Shown in pieces: positions 9,373 to 17,069 of a stretch of 64,000 nucleotides of DNA. The stretch lies in contig NZ_CP043051.1 of the NCBI RefSeq assembly GCF_008121495.1, positions 434,001 through 498,000 of the forward strand. The letters run 5' to 3'. This DNA comes from Mediterraneibacter gnavus ATCC 29149. Lineage in GTDB: Bacteria; Bacillota; Clostridia; Lachnospirales; Lachnospiraceae. Under the pieces are notes generated by a model that searched no databases, was not told the origin of the DNA, and saw only the letters and a list, made by a program, of their open reading frames with translations. Positions within the stretch are counted from its first letter, which is position 1; the number at the start of each line of letters is the position of its first letter. The position numbers were made by a program, and so were the translations under genes.

Positions 9373-10215
9373 ATGTTAGATCTGAATGAACTGGAACAGT
9401 TGATTGCTTTTGCAGATACGGGAACTTTGTCAAAGGTGGCAGAAGCATTCCATATTTCCACCCCGTCGGTTACCCGTTCTATGAAAAACATAGAAGAAGA
9501 ATTTGGTGTTTTCCTGTTTCACCGGACCAAAAATCGAATTGAGTTAAATGAAACCGGAAAGGTTGCTGTAGAATGTGCCAGAAAGCTTTTGGAAGAAGCC
9601 GATCATGCAGTTCAAAGAGTAAGAACGTATGATGCCGAACTAAAGACAATTACTGTAAAATCCTGTGCGCCTGCGCCACTATGGAAGCTTCTTATGCAGT
9701 TAAACAGCCAATATCCGGAAATGACAATCTCTTCCGGTATATGCCAGAATGCCGAAGTTTTAGAAGCATTGCACCATCACAAATGCGAACTGGCGATCCT
9801 GCCTTTTCTGATTCATGACAAACACTTTGTTTCAAAAGAATATATGAAGGAAAAACTATTTGTCTGTGTCCCGAAGAATCATGAACTTGCAGGATATAAA
9901 AAGCTGTCATTTAAGGATATTAATGGCTTCAACTTTCTTCTGCGTTCAGAACTTGGGTTCTGGGATGCAATCTGCCGTAAAAAAATGCCTGCATCTAAAT
10001 TTCTTGTACAGACGGATGAATTCACAATGAACGAACTGGTGAGATCCTCATCGCTGCCATGTTTTATAACAGATGTTGTAATGTCAGACAGGTTTACAGA
10101 TACAGCCGGGAGAGTCGCGATTCCTGTGACTGATCCGGAAGTAAATGTGACATTTTACCTTGTAGTGAGAAAAGACAGTAAATATCAGGCTTTATTGCCA
10201 AAAATAAGGAGATGA
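9373..10215 (+). CDS. LysR family transcriptional regulator
   Basis: LysR-type regulator of 280 residues. The N-terminal winged helix-turn-helix is clear (GTLSKVAEAFHISTPSVTRS, about residues 18-37), followed by a linker helix and an effector domain with alternating strands. The start ATG follows GAGGTG at 6 bases. It is divergent from the aldo/keto reductase and 4 bp upstream of a second LysR gene, an unusual tandem. By family habit it probably controls the divergent gene and itself. The inducer cannot be told from sequence. Confidence 0.92.
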   Translation: MLDLNELEQLIAFADTGTLSKVAEAFHISTPSVTRSMKNIEEEFGVFLFHRTKNRIELNETGKVAVECARKLLEEADHAVQRVRTYDAELKTITVKSCAPAPLWKLLMQLNSQYPEMTISSGICQNAEVLEALHHHKCELAILPFLIHDKHFVSKEYMKEKLFVCVPKNHELAGYKKLSFKDINGFNFLLRSELGFWDAICRKKMPASKFLVQTDEFTMNELVRSSSLPCFITDVVMSDRFTDTAGRVAIPVTDPEVNVTFYLVVRKDSKYQALLPKIRR

Positions 10216-10219
10216 GAAT

Positions 10220-11107
10220 ATGATCGAGACAAGACTTATGCAGTATTTTCTGGCAGTTGCAAAAGAACAGAATATCACAAAAGCAGCAAAAGTGCTGCAC
10301 ATCACACAGCCTACTTTAAGCCGGCAAATGGCTATGCTTGAAAAGGAAATAGGAGCCACACTTTTTATAAAGGGAAGCAGACCACTTTCTCTTACCAATG
10401 AAGGATATCTTTTAAGACGCCGGGCAGAAGAGGTTTTAGATCTTCTTGCAAAGACAGAAGCTGAAGTCAGCTGTGGTAAGGAAGAACTGGAAGGAACAGT
10501 GACCATTGGCTGCGGAGAAATTGCAGCAGTCCAATATCTGGCGAAAATTATTGAAAAATTTCACGAAATCCACCCCCTGGTTGTTTTTGATATCTATACG
10601 GCCAATGCAGATCAAATTCGCCAGCGGATGGATGAAGGACTGTCGGATATCGGGCTTTTACTGGAACCGTCAGACATCGAACAGTACGAATATATCCGCA
10701 TGCCTGTGACGGAAAAATGGGCAGCAATTGTTCCATCATGTGTTCCGCTGGCGAAAAGAAACTCTGTCACAGCAGAAGAACTTGCAAAAGTCCCGGTCAT
10801 TATGCCAAGCCGAAAAAAAGTGCACGCAGAGGTTGCAAACTGGTTCGGCAAACATTATGAGCATCTTAACATAGCTGCTGTGAGCAACTTAAGTACAAAC
10901 TCCGCTCTTCTTGTTGAAGCAGGACTTGGTTATGCACTGACCATTGAAGGCGCACTGCCATTTCTTAAAGAATCCAGAATCCGCATGATACCGCTGTCGC
11001 CTGAACTGACTGCAACCTCTGTCCTTGCCTGGAAAAGACAGCTGCCTTTTTCTTCGGCAACAGAACATTTTCTGGAATTTTTCAGAAAGGAAGCCGAAGA
11101 TCAATAA
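10220..11107 (+). CDS. LysR family transcriptional regulator
   Basis: Second LysR-type regulator in tandem, 295 residues. The helix-turn-helix is QNITKAAKVLHITQPTLSRQ (about residues 17-36). The rest is the usual periplasmic-binding-protein-like effector domain, with motifs such as GTVTIGCGE and the DIGLLLEPSDIE core. It starts 4 bp after the first LysR stop, behind AAGGAG. It ends just before the remnant of a flavodoxin gene. In related genomes from memory, such regulators are often paired with flavodoxin, cupin and aldo/keto reductase genes, which fits the wreckage downstream. Target and ligand are unknown. Confidence 0.92.
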   Translation: MIETRLMQYFLAVAKEQNITKAAKVLHITQPTLSRQMAMLEKEIGATLFIKGSRPLSLTNEGYLLRRRAEEVLDLLAKTEAEVSCGKEELEGTVTIGCGEIAAVQYLAKIIEKFHEIHPLVVFDIYTANADQIRQRMDEGLSDIGLLLEPSDIEQYEYIRMPVTEKWAAIVPSCVPLAKRNSVTAEELAKVPVIMPSRKKVHAEVANWFGKHYEHLNIAAVSNLSTNSALLVEAGLGYALTIEGALPFLKESRIRMIPLSPELTATSVLAWKRQLPFSSATEHFLEFFRKEAEDQ

Positions 11108-11111
11108 ACGA

Positions 11112-11130
11112 TCATGCTTTTTAAGCATGA
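11112..11130 (+). terminator. short hairpin after the LysR pair
   Basis: Perfect 8-bp stem TCATGCTT/AAGCATGA with a 3-base loop, 5 bases past the LysR stop. No U-tract follows, so termination would be weak or the hairpin serves as a 3' stabiliser. Confidence 0.35.
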
Positions 11131-11152
11131 ACCTCATATAAAAAACAGGTAT

Positions 11153-11181
11153 TCGACATATAAAAGCATCGACTTTATAAT
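11153..11181 (+). promoter_or_regulatory. sigma-A promoter in front of the flavodoxin remnant
   Basis: TCGACA (11153-11158), 17 bp, TATAAT (11176-11181): one mismatch from consensus at -35 and a perfect -10. It sits 48 bp before the remnant ATG, so the promoter seems to have outlived the gene. Confidence 0.6.
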
Positions 11182-11228
11182 AACTATATCGGAGATCATC
11201 CGAAAAGAAAGAAGGTGCTTTAATACGC

Positions 11229-11569
11229 ATGAAAACAATTATTATTTGGAAGTCGAAAGTGGCTTTATGCCAAAGATTCAACCATTGAACATCGATCTAA
11301 CTGAGTATGATACCGTAATTCTTGGTGCACCCGTCTGGTGGTATGCCTTTGCTCCGGCAATGAAGACATTTCTGCATGATACTGATTTATCCGGAAAAAC
11401 TGTCTATCCTTTTGCAACAAATGGAGGCTGGCTTGGCCATACTTTCCAAGATTTTGTAAAAGAATGTCCGGGGGCACAGGTCATGCAAGGCTGTAATATC
11501 CGTTTTAATGAAGATAAACTGCTCACACCAGAATCAGATATCATGACCTGGATCAAAAAAATACAATAA
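11229..11569 (+). pseudogene. flavodoxin remnant with internal deletion
   Basis: A good start (ATG at 11229 after GAAGGTG) encodes MKTIII, the first beta strand of a flavodoxin. That frame then stops at a TGA about 60 bases later. From about 11250 a different frame gives clear flavodoxin sequence: TEYDTVILGAPVWWYAFAPA, then SGKTVYPFATNGGW, ending with TWIKKIQ. The FMN phosphate loop (T/SxTGxT) and the following helix are absent. The simplest reading is a deletion of roughly 40 codons that also shifted the frame. A 151-residue open frame starting at 11114 covers the 3' part but has a meaningless N-terminus. Non-functional in all likelihood. Confidence 0.75.
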
Positions 11570-11588
11570 TCGAAAGGAAGTTTCTAAA

Positions 11589-11893
11589 ACGGAAAAAATT
11601 GTACAGACAGCAGGAAGAAATGCACTTGGCAAATTTGCGCCGGAATTTGCACATTACAATGATGATATTTTATTTGGAGAAAACTGGAATAAGAAGGCTG
11701 GTATCAGGAAGAAGGGCACGATCCCGTCAGCCTTGTTCCTGGAACGATAATCACGATTCCTGCCAATGTAAAGCACTGGCATGGTGCGAAAAAAGACAGT
11801 TGGTTCTCTCATCTGACATTTGAACCGACAGGGGAAGAAAGCTCAAATGAGTGGTGTGAACCGGTCAGTGATGACGAATATAACAGATTATGA
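11589..11893 (+). pseudogene. carboxymuconolactone decarboxylase-cupin remnant
   Basis: Two pieces of one protein are fused out of frame. The 5' piece, in the frame of 11592, reads VQTAGRNALGKFAPEFAHYN and DDILFGE, the start of a carboxymuconolactone-decarboxylase (AhpD-like) domain. The 3' piece begins near 11696 in another frame. It reads GWYQEEGHDPVSLVPGTIIT, IPANVKHWHGAKKDSWFSHL and NEWCEPVSDDEYNRL, the C-terminal half of a cupin. Most of both domains is missing, so a large internal deletion is inferred. The codon at the expected start is ACG (11589-11591) behind AAAGGAAG, as if ATG had mutated. The gene is dead in this strain or assembly. Confidence 0.72.
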
Positions 11894-11907
11894 TATTGAA
11901 ATATTCA

Positions 11908-11949
11908 TTAAAGAGGATGCAGCTGCTACCCGCACTGTATCCTCTTTAA
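11908..11949. repeat. hairpin-forming inverted repeat after the cupin remnant
   Basis: Perfect 11-bp arms, TTAAAGAGGAT (11908-11918) and ATCCTCTTTAA (11939-11949). It may be the original terminator of the decayed operon, although no U-run follows on the plus strand. Confidence 0.5.
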
Positions 11950-11985
11950 ACTGTTGAGGACCGATTTCTTTCAGTCTGTTTTGTT

Positions 11986-12147
11986 TCAAAAACGCTGAAA
12001 GATTTCCAGCAATTCCGGATCTTCATAATGTTTTCCGCTGACCGCATTGTACAGATCGAGCAGATCTTTCCTGTCACTGTAGAGCATGGCAAAAATCCTC
12101 GATTTGTACAGTCTGTTTACGGGCTGCATCTGTGTTGTCTGGTTCAT
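11986..12147 (-). pseudogene. Rpn/PD-(D/E)XK transposase-like nuclease, N-terminal fragment
   Basis: Starts at an ATG (12145-12147) with a perfect AAGGAGG site and reads MNQTTQMQPVNRLYKSRIF, then a segment with LYNAVSGKHYEDPELLEI. This is the characteristic beginning of the large Rpn / PD-(D/E)XK nuclease-family putative transposases that are multicopy in Lachnospiraceae. The frame ends after 53 residues at a TAG/TGA region, where an intact member runs to roughly 250-350 residues. The catalytic motif is absent. It is a truncated copy that keeps its promoter and ribosome site. The 3' remainder is not found nearby. Between it and the acetyltransferase only a promoter-like element is seen. Confidence 0.7.
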
Positions 12148-12323
12148 ATAAATACCTCCTTGAATGAAAATAGCTGCAGGAGGCTTTCCAATACGGCATC
12201 TTTCTCTCAAACCTCTCTGCTGTTTTAGATTGAAATCAAAGCATAGAGATCTTCCGATATGCTATAAGAATAAAAGATGCGGTATCGTTCCGCTTAGAAA
12301 ACCAGAATTTTATGCTTTTCTGC

Positions 12324-12352
12324 ATTATAGCACGATTATCAGAAAAGAGAAA
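12324..12352 (-). promoter_or_regulatory. promoter-like element upstream of the Rpn fragment
   Basis: Minus-strand TTTCTC (12347-12352), 17 bp, TATAAT (12324-12329). The -10 is perfect and the -35 weak. It faces the Rpn fragment 177 bp away. The 12148-12380 stretch holds nothing else recognisable apart from a weak hairpin (12344-12367) that might end the acetyltransferase transcript. Confidence 0.35.
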
Positions 12353-12380
12353 GGTAAAACTCTCTTTCGCACATTTTAAA

Positions 12381-12818
12381 TTATACGTCCAGCTCCATCA
12401 CGACATGCAGGATCCCCTCTTCATAGAAATCATCGGATATCGTTTTAAACCCGAATTTTTCATAAAACCCGACTGCATATTTCTGTGCATCCATGACAAT
12501 TTTCTTACATTTCATATTTTCTTTGATCGCCTTTAAACTTTGTTCTAATAAGTCTCTTCCTGTGCCGTTTCCGTGTTGTAAAGTCAATACTCTCCCAATC
12601 CTGACAATATCCCCATCGTTTTCCTGATAAAACGCACGAAGATATGCAATCACTTTCTTATCTTCTGTAAAAAAGCAGTGCAGACTTTTATAATCAATGT
12701 CATCCATGTCCTGATAATTGATCTCTTGCTCCATAATAAAAATTTCTGCTCTTGCTTTTAATATTTCATATAATTCAATTGTTGTTAATTCCTGAAACTT
12801 TTTCACCGTTAATTTCAT
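12381..12818 (-). CDS. GNAT family N-acetyltransferase (ElaA-like)
   Basis: Acetyltransferase of 145 residues. It has the GNAT acetyl-CoA loop in VRIGRVLTLQHGNGTGRDLL (motif Q-H-G-x-G-x-G, about residues 71-90) and a C-terminal YEKFGFK strand-loop typical of the fold. The N-terminal ELYEILKARAEIFIMEQ segment and the following YQDMDDID resemble ElaA-type members, whose substrates are undefined small amines or protein termini. It stands alone, with the thioredoxin terminator upstream and a weak hairpin downstream. A TGAAAAAAT context precedes the ATG with only a modest ribosome site (CAGGTGAAA). Confidence 0.88.
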   Translation of the reverse strand: MKLTVKKFQELTTIELYEILKARAEIFIMEQEINYQDMDDIDYKSLHCFFTEDKKVIAYLRAFYQENDGDIVRIGRVLTLQHGNGTGRDLLEQSLKAIKENMKCKKIVMDAQKYAVGFYEKFGFKTISDDFYEEGILHVVMELDV

Positions 12819-12904
12819 TTTTTCACCTGTTTCCTATAGAGTCTTTTCTATTATCTGTTTTTTTGTTCACAATCGCAATCTCTATTTTTGTAATTGTTCT
12901 ACGT

Positions 12905-12942
12905 AGAAAAAGCAGCTGACTTTCCATCAACTGCTTTCTTCT
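12905..12942 (-). terminator. intrinsic terminator after trxA
   Basis: Stem AGAAGAAAGCAGTTGA/TCAGCTGCTTTTTCT read on the minus strand, one G-U pair and a 7-base loop, ending in a T5 run, 25 bp past the thioredoxin stop. Confidence 0.75.
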
Positions 12943-12966
12943 CCAATCATCATTCTTCTGTTGTTC

Positions 12967-13272
12967 TTACAGAAGCTCAATCACTCCACTCTTGGACAAT
13001 GCACCGATATGCTTGTTCGCAATTTCTCCGTTTTTGATCACAAGCAGTGTCGGAATTGTCATGACTCCATATTTCTGTGCCAGTTCCATCTGCTCGTCCA
13101 CATTAATCTTTCCGACTTTGATGTCATCTCTTTCCTCAGCCACTTCGTCCACGATCGGAGAAAGCATCTGGCATGGTCCGCACCAGTCTGCATAAAAATC
13201 TACCAGTACCGGTTTCTCTGATTTTAATACTTCCTGTTCAAAATTATCTTTTGTTAATTTTATAATTGCCAT
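12967..13272 (-). CDS. trxA: thioredoxin
   Basis: Thioredoxin of 101 residues with the canonical redox-active site WCGPC (Cys31, Cys34) in VLVDFYADWCGPCQ and the conserved cis-proline segment VMTIPTLL. It reduces protein disulfides in the cytoplasm with electrons from thioredoxin reductase, which is not encoded nearby. The ATG follows GGAGG at 8 bases. It forms its own transcription unit, ended by the hairpin at 12905-12942. The Crp/Fnr gene lies 79 bp upstream on the same strand, and a TATACT -10-like element lies between them without a convincing -35. Confidence 0.96.
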   Translation of the reverse strand: MAIIKLTKDNFEQEVLKSEKPVLVDFYADWCGPCQMLSPIVDEVAEERDDIKVGKINVDEQMELAQKYGVMTIPTLLVIKNGEIANKHIGALSKSGVIELL

Positions 13273-13351
13273 TTTATAAATCCTCCTTCAACTTTCATAT
13301 GTTCTTAGTATACCACTTTTTTGTGTTTCTTCCGTGACAAAATCACATTTC

Positions 13352-14008
13352 TCATATTTTTTTCAGAGCTTTTGCATCCAGTACTTCTATATAGCCGCGG
13401 GATAATCTCACATACCCTTCTGTCTGAAACTGCTTGAGCAGTCTTGTGACGACTTCTCTTGCCGTTCCCATATCTCTTGCAAGTACATCGTGAGTAATAG
13501 AAAATTTCTCCTCTCCCGCCAGGGCCATATGTTCCAGGATTGCCCCGGCCAGACGAGACGCTGCATTAGAAAATACATACTGATTGAACAGCCACATCAC
13601 ATCGGAAAAGCGCTCAGATACCATCTCCATCGTGTAATCTTTCACTGCAGTGTTTGTATCATTCAGTTTCTTGTAAATTTCTTTCGGAATCGTATACAGT
13701 ACTGTGTCCGATTCCATCATCATATCCAACGAAATATCCATTCCCTTTATCATACAGGACGCACTCAGGATACTGACATCTCCCTCCACCAGACGATACA
13801 ATGTAATCTCTCCACCGCTCGGTGACGTAATATAGACACGGACCTGCCCTTCCTTTACAATCTGTACACCTGCGCAGTCCCCGCCATCGATGTGAAGCAG
13901 GACTCCTTTTTCATATTCTTCCAGTGCTGTATGGGTGAGCAGCATCTGTTTTTCCGTTTCTGTCAGGTCTTTCCAGAATGGCAGCACCTGACCGATCCAT
14001 TCGTTCAT
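13352..14008 (-). CDS. Crp/Fnr family transcriptional regulator
   Basis: Regulator of 218 residues: a cyclic-nucleotide-binding-like beta barrel (about 1-130), a dimer helix and a C-terminal winged helix with recognition segment HDVLARDMGTAREVVTRLLK. The start is taken at the ATG at 14006-14008, which has GGAGG 5-6 bases upstream; another ATG five codons earlier (14023) adjoins the PBP stop. No Fnr-type N-terminal cysteine cluster is visible; there is one cysteine in GGDCAG and one in SASCM, so oxygen sensing through iron-sulfur is not supported. It is the second gene after the PBP and only 15 bp from it, suggesting co-transcription. Confidence 0.9.
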   Translation of the reverse strand: MNEWIGQVLPFWKDLTETEKQMLLTHTALEEYEKGVLLHIDGGDCAGVQIVKEGQVRVYITSPSGGEITLYRLVEGDVSILSASCMIKGMDISLDMMMESDTVLYTIPKEIYKKLNDTNTAVKDYTMEMVSERFSDVMWLFNQYVFSNAASRLAGAILEHMALAGEEKFSITHDVLARDMGTAREVVTRLLKQFQTEGYVRLSRGYIEVLDAKALKKI

Positions 14009-14023
14009 AATTCCTCCGTTCAT

Positions 14024-16081
14024 TTACTGCAGATAAGACACTGCAATATTGCGCACCTTCTGTGTCACATAACTGCTGCCGCCTTTTGTCTTTACATCTT
14101 CCACCATGCCGACCACTGCGATCTGGTTTGGCATATCTTCTGTTGTCTCACAGATAAACCAACCTCGCTCCACTCCTGTCGTATCATTCTGGCTTTCCTT
14201 AATCTCTGCAGTTCCTGTTTTTCCAAGCATCGTCACTCCATCGATCTTCGCACTGGCTCCTGTTCCACTCGGATTTTCAATTACCGAGAGCAGACTCTGT
14301 TTCACAGTCTGTGCTGTCTGTGCACTGACTGCCTGCTCTTTCCAGATTTTTGCAGCAGCGTTTTCTTCATATTTCAAAACTGGCTGAATCATGTTTCCAT
14401 CATTAACAAACATGGAATACATAGACAGCAGATGGAGCGGATTAACCAGCACCTGTCCCTGCCCGTATCCGGTATCGGCAAGCTGAATTTCCGAATCAAT
14501 CTTTCCGTCATCATCAAACGTAGATGCCTGCATGGTAAGATCAAATGGAAGTTCTTCTTCAAATCCAAAGGATTTTAATTTTTCTTCCATCGTATCCGCC
14601 CCGATTTTCAATGCTTCCCGTGCAAAATAGATATTGTCCGAATATGTCATGGCATTGACCAGATTGACCGTTTCACCGTAATCTGTCAGCGTAGTTACAT
14701 GATAATCTCCCCAGCTTGCATCTTTCTGCCAGGAAAGCCCTACATATCCTAGATTCTCATCCGGATTGATAATTCCTGCATCCACTCCGACCGCTGCTGT
14801 GATTCCCTTAAATGTAGATCCCGGAACCCAGGTGTTGACAAACCGGTTCATCAATGGATTGGATGCATCTTCATTCAGCGCATTCCATCTTGCATCTGAC
14901 ATCCCCAGCACAAATTCATTTGGATCATATCCCGGTGTGCTCACCAATGCCAGCACCTCTCCGGTTTTAGGATTCATGGCTGCCGCCGTTCCCGGATCCT
15001 GTGCAAACTGATCATATGCCGTCTTCTGCACCTCGGCATCAATGGTCACACGCACGTCTTTTCCATTCTGTGCCGGCTGATATGCCAGCGTCTCGATCGT
15101 ATTTCCCGTTTCGTCTGCAATAATGATCCGTGTGCCGTCCACCGGACGAAGCTCTTCCTCATAAGCCTGCTCCAGGCCTGATCTTCCGATCACACTGTTT
15201 GCGTGATATCCTTTATTTTCCAGTTTTTCCAGATCTTCCGCTGTCACCGCCTGCACATAACCAGTCAGATGCCCTGCCGCAGCGCCAAGCGGATACACGC
15301 GATCCTGGGAATCATTTAACATCACTCCGGGAATCGTCAGAAGCTGTGCTTCTTTCTCTTCATTTCCCTTTGCAATCTTCTTGATCGGCACAAAAGAATC
15401 ATCCTGTACATAGGATGCCCCCAGTGCGTTCTGAATCGCCTCTTCTGAAACTTCCAGCATCTGTGCCAGCTTCTTGATTGCTTCCGCTTTTGCTGCATCA
15501 TCTCCCATTTTCCCCGGCACCAGGCCAACTTCCAGAACTGTTCCATTCCCTGCTAACACTACACCGTTTCTGTCATAAATCGTTCCACGATCGGCACTTT
15601 CTGTCTGAATCTGCACTTTATACGAATCCTGAAGGTTGGGAAAGATGATTGTAGAATCCCAGTCAATCTTATACTCTCCATCCTCTTTTTGCAGCGTCAT
15701 CTCATTATCAAAAGAAATCTCCTCCGCACTGGTTTGCATCGTTTCTGAATATTTTACTGTCACCGGACTCCCTTTGAGTTTCTCCCTTTCCGAGAGCGAA
15801 ATCTTAATATCTTTTGCCTCGATTCCCTCATAAATATTCTGATTGCGCTCTGTAAATTCTTTTTCTGACACCGTCTCTCTGGTTCTCTCACTTAGCATGG
15901 CATACATCTTATCATATTGTCCTTTTTCTACAAGCGCAAAATAATTTTTCACCGTTTCCTGCGGTGTTGCCGTATTTATCAACAGTTTCCATGCCAGAAT
16001 TCCTCCCCCTGCGAGAATCACAACCGCTCCTGCTGCAATACCACCGATCAAAAATCCTTTTTTATTTTTTCTTTTCTTCAT
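14024..16081 (-). CDS. class B penicillin-binding protein with MecA-type N-terminal domain
   Basis: DD-transpeptidase of 685 residues that cross-links peptidoglycan outside the membrane. One membrane anchor (about residues 9-33) is followed by an NTF2-like MecA_N domain (38-150), a PBP dimerisation region (about 160-320) and the transpeptidase (about 345-680). The active-site motifs are all present: STFK with Ser422, SDN 481-483 and KTGT 621-624. The ATG at 16079-16081 is chosen because GGAGG precedes it; a frame 22 codons longer has an improbable leader and enters the upstream hairpin. The MecA-type architecture is shared with low-affinity PBPs such as PBP2a and PBP3 of enterococci, but resistance cannot be concluded from sequence. 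Confidence 0.95.
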   Translation of the reverse strand: MKKRKNKKGFLIGGIAAGAVVILAGGGILAWKLLINTATPQETVKNYFALVEKGQYDKMYAMLSERTRETVSEKEFTERNQNIYEGIEAKDIKISLSEREKLKGSPVTVKYSETMQTSAEEISFDNEMTLQKEDGEYKIDWDSTIIFPNLQDSYKVQIQTESADRGTIYDRNGVVLAGNGTVLEVGLVPGKMGDDAAKAEAIKKLAQMLEVSEEAIQNALGASYVQDDSFVPIKKIAKGNEEKEAQLLTIPGVMLNDSQDRVYPLGAAAGHLTGYVQAVTAEDLEKLENKGYHANSVIGRSGLEQAYEEELRPVDGTRIIIADETGNTIETLAYQPAQNGKDVRVTIDAEVQKTAYDQFAQDPGTAAAMNPKTGEVLALVSTPGYDPNEFVLGMSDARWNALNEDASNPLMNRFVNTWVPGSTFKGITAAVGVDAGIINPDENLGYVGLSWQKDASWGDYHVTTLTDYGETVNLVNAMTYSDNIYFAREALKIGADTMEEKLKSFGFEEELPFDLTMQASTFDDDGKIDSEIQLADTGYGQGQVLVNPLHLLSMYSMFVNDGNMIQPVLKYEENAAAKIWKEQAVSAQTAQTVKQSLLSVIENPSGTGASAKIDGVTMLGKTGTAEIKESQNDTTGVERGWFICETTEDMPNQIAVVGMVEDVKTKGGSSYVTQKVRNIAVSYLQ

Positions 16082-16118
16082 ACTGCCTCCAAATATCAAT
16101 CCTGGATTACAAATAAGC

Positions 16119-16171
16119 AAAAACACCTTACATGTGGTTTGTTCCAATCATACCACATACAAGGTGTTTTG
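16119..16171 (-). terminator. long hairpin between membrane protein gene and PBP
   Basis: Near-perfect inverted repeat (outer arms 16119-16139 and 16152-16171) with ACACCTT and ATGTGGT blocks on both sides, followed on the minus strand by TTTTTGCTTATTT. It would end the transcript of the membrane protein gene. It also sits 38 bp before the PBP start, so attenuation or an operator role is possible. Confidence 0.6.
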
Positions 16172-16213
16172 ACACTAGAAAGTTCATTTCTCTTATTCAA
16201 ATGTAGTCCATAT

Positions 16214-16231
16214 ATTACTGTGAACAGTAAT
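16214..16231. promoter_or_regulatory. 18-bp palindrome upstream of the PBP gene
   Basis: Perfect palindrome ATTACTGT-GA-ACAGTAAT with a 2-bp centre. Its TAC...GTA symmetry is reminiscent of BlaI/MecI-type operators, and it lies upstream of a MecA-type PBP, but no BlaI-like gene is in the window. It also lies just past the stop of the membrane protein gene. Confidence 0.4.
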
Positions 16232-16238
16232 CTCCGCA

Positions 16239-17069
16239 TCACAGAATTCCCAGCACATCCAGTGTACTGATCGCTCCGATCGCAGAAATCAGGATCAGTA
16301 TAATCCCTCCTGTCAGCATGGAAAGTTTCGGTCCTCTTTCCAGAATACGTCCGCTCTCCAAATCCCGATACAATGTAATTTCTTTGCCCTTTTTATAATT
16401 GACCGGGGAACTGGAATTATAGCGGCTGCGCATTCTTCTCTCTTTTCCATCCAATGTATATGTCAGGATCGGGTAGTACGATGCGGCCGGTGTAGACCAC
16501 TTTTTCTTCTGTCCATTCTGCCATTTTAAGACATCTGTAAGAACTGCTTTGATTTCTTCGGTATTTCTTTTTTTGTCTTTTCCATATGATGCACACAGCG
16601 CTGCACCTGTAAGGAACATCAATGCTGCCAGAATTGCTGAAACATAGGCGTCTCCATATTGTTTCTGGACAAAAGGCATGGAAATAATCAAAATTCCCGC
16701 TCCGATCAAAATCCACGGACCGAATACAGCAGACTTTTCATTCTCTACAATCCGCAGCTGTCCGCCCCGCTCATTGTCCTTGAGGATCCTGACTTCTTCC
16801 CCTTCCTGAAACTCATCCACACTCTTGACAGTGGCCTGCTGACGGTGACCATTTTCCACATATTCGATCCTCGTCTCATAATAATTCTGAATCAGAAATC
16901 CTTCTTCATCCCGCTTTTCCACATGACTGATCCGAAGAATCTTCCCTGTTCTCTGTGCTTTTTGCTTCTTCATCCGGATACTGCGTCTCAGCCCGCTGGT
17001 TCCTGTCACCAGAAGTGCAGCTCCGATCACTACCAGAAATACCGCCTGTATCGTCAATCCTCCAAACAT
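16239..17069 (-). CDS. DUF3592-like membrane protein
   Basis: Membrane protein of 276 residues from the ATG at 17067-17069, which overlaps the HAD gene by 16 bp and has a GAGG-rich region upstream. Four hydrophobic helices are seen: about 6-24, 119-137, 145-163 and 252-272. Two soluble segments share one pattern: KAQRTGKILRIS...EGEEVRILKD and TEEIKAVLTDV...YKKGKEITLYRD. This looks like a duplicated small beta domain in which a variable linker is followed by a conserved basic strand, as in DUF3592 proteins. Function is unknown. It is the last gene behind the ula operon and HAD phosphatase. Confidence 0.65.
   Translation of the reverse strand: MFGGLTIQAVFLVVIGAALLVTGTSGLRRSIRMKKQKAQRTGKILRISHVEKRDEEGFLIQNYYETRIEYVENGHRQQATVKSVDEFQEGEEVRILKDNERGGQLRIVENEKSAVFGPWILIGAGILIISMPFVQKQYGDAYVSAILAALMFLTGAALCASYGKDKKRNTEEIKAVLTDVLKWQNGQKKKWSTPAASYYPILTYTLDGKERRMRSRYNSSSPVNYKKGKEITLYRDLESGRILERGPKLSMLTGGIILILISAIGAISTLDVLGIL

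Noticed and set aside
11114..11250. N-terminal part of the 151-residue frame as a real flavodoxin start
   Set aside because: The residues before about 11250 have no flavodoxin similarity, while MKTIII at 11229 in another frame does; decay explains both.
11599..11823. 74-residue plus-strand frame over the cupin remnant
   Set aside because: It is a third frame and matches neither the decarboxylase piece nor the cupin piece.
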